From Macrothele yani (lineage: Eukaryota; Arthropoda; Arachnida; Araneae; Macrothelidae): a DNA stretch of 64,000 bases. Positions 44,952-55,843 of the stretch are shown one piece after another. How positions within the stretch are numbered: the first letter of the stretch is position 1; every line of letters starts with the position of its first letter. The stretch spans positions 45,092,905-45,156,904 of the forward strand of contig CM077010.1 of the NCBI GenBank assembly GCA_039090855.1, in the 5' to 3' direction. A program made the position numbers and the translations under genes. The notes under the pieces are model-generated. The model had not been told where the DNA came from. It was given only the letters and a program-made list of their open reading frames with translations, and searched no databases.

Positions 44952-45668
44952 TATAATGAATTAGCTTTATTAGCTTTCCGCTAAGCTAATTATAATGAAT
45001 AAGCTCTTTCTACCAGCTAGCTAATGATAATAATGAAGCTTTCCTACTGAGCTAAGTATAATGCTTCTGCTACTGAATTATATGCTTGTACTAAGCTTCA
45101 AATAGTGAATTCAAATGGTTGTTGTTACTAGTTAATTAAGATCATGAATAAAGTCACCTGCTAGTAATATAGTAATAGTAATGAACAAACTTATAACGGG
45201 TAGTAATGTTGTAGCAGTAATTAAGATGAATAAAGTCTTATGCTGGTTGTTACTAGTAATATTAATTGAAATAAACCTAACAGCCAGACAGAGGTCTGAC
45301 AGTACTATGAACTGAGAAAGACGTACTTACGTAACACCTTTTATTATCAACTTCAACTGGTATCAACACACACAGCTACTCAAATAACACGTAGCTCCTT
45401 GCACATGAACGGAGCTCTATACTCATAAACAAACTATCTCCCTGTAACAACAAAATCTCTCCTTATAACAACAAATTCTCTCCCCTGCTATCGATGAACG
45501 CGCCTATATATACTAGCTACCATAACGTCATGACTTACACTCATTGCCAGATCTCATTCATCGGGTGAAATAATATTTCGTTCAGTAAGAAGATAATTTA
45601 CATAGTAAAATAAAATAACCAGAGATAGTAAAATCAAAAGGGAAAGTGAATATAGAGTATACGTTACA
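44952..45668 (-). mobile_element. Solo LTR, copy A
   Basis: It is a 717-bp unit flanked by the 4-bp duplication ACTG (44948-44951, 45669-45672). On the minus strand it begins TGTAACGTATACTC and ends CATTCATTATA-like. It has a TATA box and an AATAAA-type signal (gataataaaaggtg, about 45337-45350). A copy lies at 57524-58181 in the same orientation. No internal retroelement coding region lies next to it, so it is a recombined solo LTR; 4-bp targets fit Ty3/gypsy elements, but BEL is possible. Confidence 0.8.
45500..45516 (-). promoter_or_regulatory. TATA-box promoter core of the LTR
   Basis: On the minus strand GTATATATAGGCGCGTTCAT lies at the position expected for an LTR promoter; copy B has the corresponding ATAAATAGGCGCGTTCAA near 58007-58024. 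The match across two copies that differ elsewhere suggests it was functional. Confidence 0.5.
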
Positions 45669-45779
45669 ACTGTATTGAAAAAAAGTCACAGGACACCCAT
45701 TCAAAAGCATGAGATGAGCGGTACAGCAGCAAACGGTATAAAAACAAGGATGCAGCTGACCGCAATCGTATCACACTGT

Positions 45780-46790
45780 GAGGTTGAGTGAAAAGGTCGC
45801 GACGGGAGAGAACTGACATTGAGAAAGGAAAGATTGCTGTGTTTAGCCATTTTATACCCAAACCAACTGTTCCGGATGCACTGAATACGTAGAAGACATA
45901 CGGAGCACCTGAAGCAGCAAAACGTACCGGCAAACCGAAGAAAATCAGCGATAGAGGACGTCGAAACCTCAGGAGAGTCGTAACAGCTAAACGACGTAAT
46001 ACTGCACAAGACCTCAGTGTACAGGTGAGTAAAAAGGCTGGAACCTCAGTTTGTACACGTAACATTTGCAGAGGACTTCATTCTATGGGTTACCGTGGTC
46101 GTGCTGCTGCTCATTAACCTATTATCTCCACTCGGAATGCTACTCGTCGTTTAGCATGGTGTAAAGAACATTTATCCTGGACCGTAGATCAATGAAAACG
46201 GGTCTTATGGACTGATGAGTCCAGATACACAATCCATCAGTCTGATGGCCGTGTGTGGGTATGGCAGCAGCGAAGGTAACGTTATTTACCACAGTGTACT
46301 GTTCGTAATTTCAAGTTTGGAGCTGGCAGTGTACTTGTTTGGGAGTGATTTTCGTGGTATATGCTTCTGGTCTATTGGTTATCGTGGACAAACCTGTTTA
46401 CCAGCACGTCAACCTCGATATTCTGGACAATTATGCCCTACCAACCCTGTGGCAATACTATAGAACCGAGCCTTGTTGGTACCAGCACGATAATGCACCG
46501 AGCCATAAAAAGCAAGGACTCTTACGGCGTGGTTTGACGATAATTCCGTATCGTGTGTGGACTGGCCAGCACTGAGCCCTGATCTTAATCCCATAGAGCA
46601 CCTATGGGACGAATCAGAGCGCCGCATAGGATGTTTGAAACCAAGGCATACTACTAAGCATCAGTTAGCTGCAGCATTATGTACTGAATGAAAGCGCATA
46701 CCTATCGCCGTGTTCTAAAACCTTGTCGAAAGCATGTCTCGAAGGGTCAGTGCATGCATTAAGGCCAAAGATGGACCGACACCGTAGTAA
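45780..46790 (+). pseudogene. Tc1-like transposase, decayed
   Basis: HTH and linker traces precede 46060. Then CRGLHSMGYRGRAAA (about 46068-46115), ETGLMD / TDESRYTIHQSDGRVW (about 46213-46260) and YQHDNAPSHKKQG (about 46480) follow. In another frame come VWTGQH and SPDLNP / HLWDESERRIGC (about 46555-46630). Frameshifts and stops are frequent. The order of blocks is normal for Tc1. Confidence 0.78.
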
Positions 46791-46858
46791 TGTATGTCAA
46801 TAAATGTTTTGTTGCGTTTCTCTTCTAAGTGTCCGGTGATTTTTGTCAATATAGTGTA

Positions 46859-47794
46859 TGTCGCAACCTATGACGTAGCTAAGGAATTTTATTAGCCTAG
46901 AAAGCTGCAGATTTTTGTGGAAGGAACTAGTCAGGATGAGTTTTGCAGGCCTCCAAAGAATGGAACATTTCAGTTCCGCAGGTACAGAAATAAATGAAAA
47001 TAAGCTTAAGTTCGGATGAAAAGGTTAGGCCAGGCAAGAGATCCCAAACAAATAATATTTTTTCGGGTGACAAAAGAAGCATGAGGTCTAGCATAGGAAT
47101 GGTGTGGTGACAATGCTCTTTCTATTGCAATTCCAGGATGTTTGTTGTCAAGTTCTGCCTTAAGTTGGTCCAATGTACCTCTATGAGATATGATGGTTTG
47201 GCTTCTCAGCAGTCCCTTGAAGTCTTACCGCACACACAAAGAGTTGCACACCGGCTTTAAGAAGACTTAACAGCAGCTCACTCACTTGCTTAAGAATTTT
47301 TTCGCTCTACTTTAGTCTACACAATCCATTTCTTATAACGTCACCATTCATTTGAGAAATGGGCATTTTCGGTTCGTTTGAGCGGTGAATGGCAAACAAT
47401 AAGCAGTCGAGAACATTTTTCTCACTCAAACAGTGTGGTACTAAATATGAAATCGATTCACATAGACAAGCTTTGAGAAGTACAATGGCACGGTGAAGCT
47501 GGATGTCTGAAGTGTATGCGCAATTGACCCGGTGGTATTTTTGGGTTGCTTTAGATTGTCTCGATTTGATAGTCAACTTCAAGGAATCTTCCGGAGCGTG
47601 ATTCATTTACGAGCGAGTTCATATATCCACGACGAAAATTTACATGCCAGTGATTAAAAAGCCCGAAGCTTACCATATCGTCTGTGTACACAGCGCATAT
47701 CGTTTTGATACGCATCTTTCACGACACCAGTAAATCCCAAGTAAGCAATTTCGATGTGAAGAAAGTGGGTAATGGAAGTAGTCAAAGCAGTTAC
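46859..47794. other. Intergenic stretch, nothing recognised
   Basis: No family-like frames. The minus-strand frame 47307-47606 and plus-strand frame 47684-47902 have no recognisable motifs. Confidence 0.35.
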
Positions 47795-48840
47795 GTATAT
47801 ATAAACTTTCCAAACGTTTATGAACTTAAGCCCTATCTTACCCAAAAATATTTTTTTAGTTTTTGGGAGCCTAGATATTGTTTCAAGCTTATCAGGAATT
47901 GAAAAATGCGCTTCCTTCCCATTATGGAAAAACGGTAATCCAAAATCAAATTATTTTCAAAATATTTCCCACAGCGAACGCTATCCGACGGTAGAATACG
48001 TTTTCAAAACGTGACTTTTAGAAGCAGAGATATGGAGAAAACGCTGTTAACATTTAGGATCCCTCTCCCTTTTGTATTTCTTCTCTCCTGAACGCTATCA
48101 GGCCGGAATTTGTTTTTATTCAAGTTTTTAGAAGCCCAGATATTTCTTTTTTTTTTTTTGACTGAAGGTTTAGCGACCACCGTGAGCAACTCAATGCGCT
48201 ATAAGCAGTCATCTGTTCCTAATTTAGAGCACTGGTTTCAGGAAAGGGAGAGATCCTATGCAATAAGACAAACAAAACATCCATGTCCCAGCGGGATTAG
48301 AACCCAGTCTCTTCTCGGACGAATGTTCATAAGCCAGTGCTTAGACCACTGTGCCACTGGAGAGGAGCGCAGATATTGTTGCAAATATATCAGAAGCAGA
48401 AATATGTAATTAATTCTTGTGGGGAAAACAATTAACACGAGAGTAAAATTGTTTTCAAAAAACAAAATTCTATCCGGCGCAAAAACACAACAAAAAACCC
48501 GGAGGTATGGAGAAAGTGTAATGAACATTTACGCCGCTTTGCAAGAAAACTGTTACTTTGAAAATAAACTGCATCCTAAAATAGTTTTCGTTGTAAATTT
48601 TACCGATGGAGAGAAATTAACTTTCAATCGGACATTTAAAAGCGATGATTATTATAAATATATTTTGAATTCCATAGAAACTAGATTAACGCCCTCTAGC
48701 GACGAAGTTATACATCGGAAAAATACGGTAAAGCAAAGATCACAGTACAGACATTTCAGGACTTCCAATGCAAAAAAGCAACTAAGAATTTCACAAATTG
48801 GACTAACTGGTGCAAATATATGGTATTCATATGAATAAAA
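47795..48840 (+). repeat. Monomer array, copy 4, diverged, with SINE insertion
   Basis: Units resemble the other copies (gacttttagaagcagagata near 48013; agaagcccagatatt near 48130; gccctctagcgacgaag near 48691-48707). The array is split by a SINE at 48145-48369. A further unit-like segment with ACCACCTAGGGCAAAACTG lies near 48970. The 139-residue frame at 48419-48838 lies wholly in this repeat and I do not treat it as a gene. Confidence 0.65.
48145..48369 (-). repeat. SINE family A, full length, with target duplication
   Basis: Standard body and head on the minus strand, T-tail at 48147-48159. The direct repeat CAGATATT flanks it at 48137-48144 and 48370-48377, inside an array unit. Confidence 0.9.
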
Positions 48841-49094
48841 TAACATAATGAGAACACAAGACTACACCAGACTTTTGAGTTGTCATGAGCACATGTTTTG
48901 CATCTTTTCCGACACGAAAGATATTATCTTTAGAAATTGAAAAATCAGCAGAAGATGAAATACACACATACCACCTAGGGCAAAACTGTACATAATGTAA
49001 AATACGTAATATTAGCAGAGTTAGTCGTAGTCAATGAAACAGTTAAAAAAATCAACCGGTTCCTACAAGGAGGGGGGGGGGGGTTGAAAGCTAA

Positions 49095-49795
49095 TCTATA
49101 TATTAATTCTGTAAGTTTTTTTACTGTGAGTCCTAGTTTGAGAGAACGGTTGAACGTAAAGATATAGTTGAGGTATCAAAATAAAGGTCTTACCATGTAG
49201 ATGTGCCTTTCGAAGAGAACAATGAGATTAGGGCAACGGTTGAGGCGTTGTGTAGCGGCAAAGTTCCCATGTAAAGTCTATGGGGGAAGCGTGCGGTTGA
49301 CTCACGCGCTGTTGAAGTCGGATGTATGGAGGGACTGAGATAGTTCAAAGTCTTCTCTTTTCTGAGCCAACATTGACAAGCATTCGTTTCAAAGTTCTCA
49401 TCGGAACAGCGAACACTCTCGAAGTCCTGATTGCGCTATGCCGTTGGACTGTGTGATGTATGTATACACAACTTAATATTCATTTGATCCAGTTTATTCA
49501 CATAGGTAAGACGTTTCCCATTATGTAAATATGCAAATAAACATTCCGTTGACCCTTGTTAGTAAAATTATTATGGGCGACTGCTTATAGCCCATTGAGT
49601 TGCTCACGGTGGTCGTTAAATCTTCAGTCACGAAAATAAAATCACGAACCTGGGCTATTTTCTTTACTGATGTGGTTGAACGAATTTGTCAAATCAAATA
49701 AAGTTTGCATTTGTTGTTTCATATAAGTTTATCATTTTATAAAACAAACAAACTTAACGTCGATTCCGACGGGTTCCGTCTAGTAGATAGTAAAC
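49095..49795 (-). repeat. Composite repeat carrying a SINE scrap, copy 2 (inverted)
   Basis: Reverse complement of 32718-33388, including the truncated SINE piece (49577-49632) with the same breakpoint. A G-run of about 12 lies just outside at 49073-49084. Confidence 0.75.
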
Positions 49796-50689
49796 ATTAA
49801 ATCCTCCGCATTTCGAAAAAACATCGTTATGACTTCAGCGGTTGTTGCTTGTTATCTTTTTTCCTTGCATCTTGCAACAGGCCTTGTATTTTCTTTACAT
49901 GAAGTCGCACTTTATTGCTCTTCAAATACAAAGAAGTTTACGTGAAAAGCTTAGCTAATGTATCCAATAATCAACTGCACAACCGTCATTCAGATTTTTC
50001 CGCAGTGAATTCCTCAATCTTAAGGTTCACTGGCTCTTCAGTTGACAGATCAACGTTTATAAGTACACTTTTTAAAAATACTTTCAAGTTTAACGACCAC
50101 AATGAGCAACCGTTGGGGTTATAAGCATTTCCCCGATTCTAATTTAAGGCCACCGGTTACAGAGCAGGGATAGAGCCATTGGAAAATGTTGTGCGGTTGT
50201 GAACTTCTCTCTGGCTGAATATTATTATTTTTTTTATGGTCAATACAACTGGCCAATTTCTTTGTGATCATTTCTACTCAAAGATACTTTTCCTCTGATT
50301 CCTTCAATTCGCCAGTGTATTTCTGTAGTCATTTCAACTCTACGATGTTCTTGCGTGGTCACCTTAACTGGCTAATCTAACTCTTTCTTTTAAATAGTAT
50401 TCTAACAATACGCCTATACAAAACGGATCTGAGTAATATTTTTGTTTGACTGCTTCAGAATTATTATTTATGACATATCGTGCTGACTTCGCAATCAAAT
50501 TAACTTATGCAACTGATATTCAGTGACAGCTTCGTAATTTTTATTATGTCAGAAGTTGATTTAATTCTGACAAGCACTTGTCAACCAAAGAAAGTTAACC
50601 ATATACGGGCGTAGAACGTAATGGGCGCTGATAGCATGTATTTATATATTTTGTAGCGTAAAAGTCTTTTGTACTTCTACGTTGTTTTA
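49796..50689. other. AT-rich stretch with a SINE fragment
   Basis: The only recognised element is a minus-strand SINE family A body scrap at about 50085-50175 (gtttaacgaccacaatgagc, taatttaaggccaccggtta). Confidence 0.5.
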
Positions 50690-51142
50690 ACACAACAATA
50701 TACTAAGAAATAGTTCCTAAATGAAAGAAAACCTTAACGGCCAGACGAAACAACAGAAGTCAACTTACGGAATTCATAGCTTTATTCAGGCTGTAGTAGC
50801 AATTCCATAACTGAACGATAACATCAGAATGTACTCCACACACCACACATAATCACAACACTTCTTTCAATAATCAGTTTACAGTCCAACGCTCGTAATA
50901 ATCGCTCTCTTACAACGCTCTTTTACAACGCTCCTAAGCAATCGATCAGTCGTCGTTTTAATCTCTTGCTCTTATCACGATCAGGCATACGTCACGTGCA
51001 TTCAACCTCAATTGTGTTGCCAAACGTATTCGTTTGAGGGAAAAGATATTTCGTTAAGTGTCAAGAATACTGAGAATAAACTCAAGATTTACATAGGGAA
51101 AGAAACTAAAAAAGGAAAGTTAATCTAGAATATACGTCACAA
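50690..51142 (-). mobile_element. LTR-like sequence related to the solo LTRs
   Basis: It shares with 44952-45668 the phrases ggccagac, cttacg near the tail side, tttattcaggctg, tacgtcacgtg.., gatatttcgttaagt, gatttacataggg and the end tatacgtcaca. It is much more diverged, with unclear borders. Confidence 0.45.
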
Positions 51143-52440
51143 TTTTTGTTTGTAACTCTGAATGGATTTTGATTTTATGTATACATATTTGTTTGTAACT
51201 TTAGAACAGTATTGTACAGTATATCTATATTCACTAAAACACGATGATGCGCCTTTGATATAATTTCAATAAAATACGATAAATATGAATAACAAACTTC
51301 GTGCAGTAAATAGCCTGAAACGTTTGCTCTCCTAAAGCGCAGGCCGGTAGAATCACCGTCGTTTCAACGATATGTCACCCTACGATTATTCTAATGTATC
51401 TTAAACCAGTTTCCTTGTACGATTTCTCACGAACATTAGGTGTCAACCCCTCTGGTCAACTAAATGTTCATTAGGAGTAATAGAAGATGAGGTAATTAGC
51501 CGTAATGCTGCATAATTAAGGTTTCTCAAGACTTTACGTATGTGAAAGTATGCAGGAAGCCCCATTGAATGCGAAAGGTCACATGTGCCAATGAAACTGA
51601 ATTTTCGCCTTAAACGATGTCTGGATCCTATCGAAACAAATGAGGAGTACTCTAATTTCGTAGCGTTTTAGCCATACGAGGTACAGTGCGTCCTTACAGA
51701 TCTTACACACATGATTATTCATTTTTGTGGATAATCATATGCACAAGTACGTTTTCTCTGCATCTTGAACATCATATTTATCAATATTTGATTAATTGTC
51801 GAGAAATATTAAAGGAACCATGTCTTTACGGTGAAGGAATTGGGACCGTTTGTGTTAATCTCGCATTTTGTTTCTTCAAAACCTGCCTCATGCATCAATA
51901 AAACACTATAACTTCATCACTGATACCATCCGATATGGGATCGAGTATTCGATTAGGTTTGTCAATCACGATAGCGATATCTATAAATCCGAAACGAAGA
52001 ATGGAAAGATCACATCAGATTTAATGTAAAGTTATGTGGTATTGAAAAAAATCTAAGGAATATAATAAATGTAAATTATTTCATGAGATCAGAGTAATAG
52101 CGTCAATCAATTGCACAGGATTTCTCACAATTTTAGAAAAATGTTGATAAGCAATTACAGATAATAAATGATGATCAAATAATTGAAGCTGGCAGCAATG
52201 TGTTATATGAACACGAAAGAAATATCGCTACAGTTAAATATAGTATGTTAAAAAAATGGGGCACATAAACAATCTGTAGATCGAAGACTGTTTTTAGCTC
52301 TTTACGACGAGAAATATTCGTTTTTCGTAATTAAAAAGCTTTCCCTTTTTAAATTGGAGAGTATCAATTTGGAATTAGGAGAGGGAAGGGCACTAGGACT
52401 GCGATTGGCACCCTGAGATTCTTAGCTGAAAGAATGATCG
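51143..52440. other. Intergenic stretch, nothing recognised
   Basis: AT-rich, no conserved frames or repeats that I can link to other parts of the window. Confidence 0.35.
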
Positions 52441-53080
52441 ACAGGAGGCGCTACATATGGTTCATTGGTTGGTTGTTATGGTTGGTTGGTTGTTTAATTT
52501 TTATGGCACAAGGGCCATGGTTGTCCAAAGAGTGCCAAACAAAAGACACTCAAAACAAAACAAATTAATTGAAAAACGTACAAAAGGTTAAGAACAGGCT
52601 GATTCGGTAAAAGTGAAAGATGCGAGTGAACACGTTAAAAACTGGACGAGTTGAAAGAAGTCAATCTCTTTTAAAAAGGAAACACTGCGAACATGTCGCA
52701 TTTTTCAAATAGGATAGTCTGCAGTTTAGCTGCTCCTGCGTCCAACAGATGAGAATGAAAATAACGAAACCGATTATCACAAAAACGAACAGAAGTGCAC
52801 AAAACATGAAGGACTGTGAGACGACGGTTGCACCGCTCACACATCGGGACAGTGTCGCCACACAGCAAGAAGCGGTGAGTGAAACGACAGTGCCCAATGC
52901 GGAGACGCGCAAGAATAACTTCCTCACGACGGTTCTTCCTCAAGCTAGACTTCCATAGTCCCATCTGTGGTTTGATGGTATGAAGCTTATTGCTGCCCTG
53001 TTGAGACCACAGGGACTGCCACTCGTCCATGATAAATTTGCGGATCAAAGGTCGAAAACATAAGAAAAACTCCAAAGGAA
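52441..53080 (-). pseudogene. LINE 3' end (I/jockey-like), 5'-truncated
   Basis: The minus-strand frame 53075-52671 translates as the C-terminal part of a non-LTR retrotransposon polyprotein: DEWQSLWSQQGSNKLHTIKP, then LARLRIGHCRFTHRFLLCGD, and PMCERCNRRLTVLHVLCTS, a Cys-rich zinc-knuckle-like end typical after the RNase H region. It ends with a stop at 52671-52673 and a 3' region reaching about 52441, closing with ggtt repeats (AACC on the element strand). The 134-residue frame is open, but the reverse transcriptase is absent, so it is a dead fragment. Confidence 0.75.
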
Positions 53081-54010
53081 GATTAAATTAGTATTATTCG
53101 TTACAGGCGAAAAGCTTTTGTTTTCCCCAGGAATACTTGAATGTAGTAAATAAATTTAACGAGTTTGATGATATATCCTGATTCATGTATAGCGTTCATA
53201 TTAAGACTTAATTTATAGTAATATTGTAAGTGCGTGTTTTGGCGTTGACTAAAACTGATACATAATTAGGAATTATGTTACGTGCATTAGCGTTGGCAAA
53301 ATAGCATGATTTATACGACTATTGCGTGATTTTCGATATGATCAACGGCTCATAGGACTTCTTATGCGTGTGGTGGAGGCTGTAGTTACATTAGATGTAT
53401 TTGCGGATACCCCCTTTTTTATGGTGGTCAAAAGTTGCAATTATGTCTTACGTGTTACTTATGAATATATCCTCTTTATAAATCGCTTTACTGATTTAGA
53501 TAATGAGGAACTTTTACAGTTTTGCTTCGTTTCCTGCATTTCATTGAGCAGCATCGTGAACGGACGCTGAGCCCTTCTTCGTAGGTAGTTCGAATAGCGT
53601 GATAGACCTAGCGAGGTTGCAGAGTCTGTGAGACGTAATTTTCTACGTAAAGTGTGCACGCGTGAATGTGCTTAAGAATGCGTCTTACTGTTATGGCATG
53701 CTGCAGTGCAGGCCTCTGTGGGTTGCGTGTAACATTTCCAAATATGTTCTTTGCCGAATTATCACGAGAGAATGGTTGGTAACTTTTGGATCGTCTCCAG
53801 AACAGGTGCAGATCCCTTGGTTGTGCATCCTCTGCAAAACGATTAAAAAAATCTTACCTTTTCTGTCCTTTATCAGCGAAGCGGTACATCACCCGATTCG
53901 GGATAGCGGATCGGACAGAGCTACATAAAATTCGTGATCTTTTTAACCCCGATGGAAATATACTGAGAACGGCGCAGATGATTTCTTAACGAGATGTAAT
54001 AAATTTTACT
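53081..54010. other. Unidentified stretch with short open frames
   Basis: Frames at 53322-53570, 53662-53928 and 53786-53989 are open for 67-88 codons; none shows a motif I know. The GC content is slightly higher than the surroundings, so a decayed element is possible. Confidence 0.35.
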
Positions 54011-54473
54011 ATTAATACAGACATGTAACGTGGACCAGGAACATCAAACAAAGATCTTAGCTCTTTCCACTTTTATAAGTGAGTCACGGAAAAATTCTCA
54101 TTGGCCGCCACCGGGAGTCGAACCCAGGGTCGTCCAGTTGCGCGCCGGATATGCTTCCGCTACACCACAGCTGCCTCGAATTCCTCCAGACTCACACACG
54201 CTAACTGCCAAGCCAATTTGGCAGGTTGCTTCTTGGAGCCTCGCACAATGCTGGGGATTCACCAAAGATGGTAAACAGTAACTGAAGAAATAATTAGAAT
54301 GCGAATGAATAATTAATACAGACATGTAATGTGGACCAGGAACATCAAACAAAGATCTTCGCTCTTTTCACGTTTATAAGTGAGTCACGGAAAAGTTCTC
54401 ATTGGCCGCCACCGGGAGTCGAACGCAGGGTCGTCCAGTTACGCGCCAGATATGCTTCCCCTACACCACCTTT
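54011..54473 (-). repeat. Second tRNA-derived repeat family, tandem duplicate
   Basis: The segment starting attaatacagacatgtaa occurs at 54011-54169 and 54313-54473, about 95% alike by eye. Each contains a minus-strand tRNA-like head: A box TGGTGTAGCGGAAGC and B box GGGTTCGACTCCC (54115-54127; GCGTTCGACTCCC in copy 2). The second copy is cut by a T-run at 54473-54485. It is distinct from SINE family A. Confidence 0.65.
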
Positions 54474-55843
54474 TTTTTTTTTTTTAATTTTACTATGAGG
54501 TAGCAAAATACCAGGTTGCACTGCAAAGCAGCAAATATCTCGAATCGGAAGAAATTTACTATGAGATGCTTTGATAATCTGCATAATACTGGAATATAGA
54601 AATAGCACCTAAAATAACTGGTGATTTAGTGTGGAATCTCAAATTTAGGTTTAGTGTTTTTCTAATCGCCGTTGCGAATTTTAAATGCAGATCCCATACT
54701 AGGGAGTTGCAAATAGCTATTAACCGTTTATGTGATATTTTGCTGTCGAATTTATACTCACTATGAATATTACATAGCTGCGGATTTACTATGATGTTTT
54801 GGGAGCAAAATACATAATATATACTAATCTTCAGCAGTCGTAAATAATCGAGAGAAGCTCTCTTTACGAGACTCGAGACAATTAGTTGTTCGGGCATAGG
54901 TACGAGATGACACATCCGATCACCGTGATTTTTTGCATGCGATTGGACATCGTCCATGGTCAGGTTTTGACGCCTTCCGATTCCCGAAATTACGTGCCAT
55001 TGAGGAATTTCAATAAAAATAAAATTACCTTTTACTTGAACCGTTTCACGAAAGTCGGCTCATTAACATTAATTAAAAAAATCGTTTGAATTGAAAAACG
55101 AAGAAACGGAAAGACTCCGTCTGTTAGCACAACACTTGCTTAATCTATAATAATAAAAGGAAGTTTGTGTATGTGTGTCTTTCGCGTTACAAAATCAAAA
55201 AACGTGGTTCCCGATCTGAGTGTGTCTTTCCGCTTTGTTTACATGCAACCTGATCACAACCAGCGTGAAGTAAAGTAGTTCATGATACATTTTCGGCCTT
55301 TCTTTTTGAGAATGATTCGTACTTTTGTTCTGGAAGCCACAAATTTTACGTGTTCGTTTTTAAGAATTTATTATAATAGACGTTTAATGAGCTCAGATTT
55401 TGCGATAGCTTCGCTTAAAATTTGCCAACTGTATCCGAGTTATTTATCAGTTACCGTTGGCGGCTTGTCCTAGTATTATGATTTACGATTATTTTATTGC
55501 ATATTTTTTTATTGCACTCTGGTATGGGGGCAGAGTACATTAATGAATATTTCCAGACTCCAGATATTGAAGAATAAATTTGTTAGATTGGAATAGAAAA
55601 ATCATTTTACTTCAAGAAATGAAGAACAATTTAGTTTTCGATATTTTTCCAGAGTACACCCTGCGAAATATGTTTTTTTTTTTACTATTAGCCAGTTATA
55701 TAACTTTAATTTAGGTAATATACTGCATAAAAGAATTGAAAATTATATTAATAATGAATTTATAATAATTTCTAAATCTGTTCACAGCTACAATACCAGG
55801 AATTAAGATTTACTGAAACCAATCTTTCCCAGAACTAATTATA
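54474..55843. other. AT-rich stretch, nothing recognised
   Basis: No reliable coding or repeat signal. The phrase aataataaaaggaagtttgt followed by gtatgtgtgtctttcgcgtt near 55148-55187 looks like an element end, but I cannot pair it. Confidence 0.35.

Larger units (their letters stand above)
44947..46856 (+). mobile_element. Tc1-like element with a solo LTR in its left TIR
   Basis: With 44952-45668 plus one ACTG removed, the left TIR reads CACTGTATTGAAAAAAAGTC. It matches the reverse complement of the right end (CACTATATTGACAAAAATCA, to 46856). TA lies at 44945-44946 and 46857-46858. The element without the LTR is about 1.19 kb. Confidence 0.88.

Noticed and set aside
48419..48838. 139-residue open frame
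   Set aside because: It lies wholly in the diverged monomer array and other array copies are not open there.
52661..52927. Minus-strand 88-residue hydrophobic frame as a membrane protein
   Set aside because: It overlaps the LINE C-terminal frame in a different register; the LINE frame carries conserved motifs and explains the region.
55148..55187. Possible Helitron-type or other element end (aaaggaagtttgtgtatgtg)
   Set aside because: I could not find a matching second end or hairpin terminus within the window.
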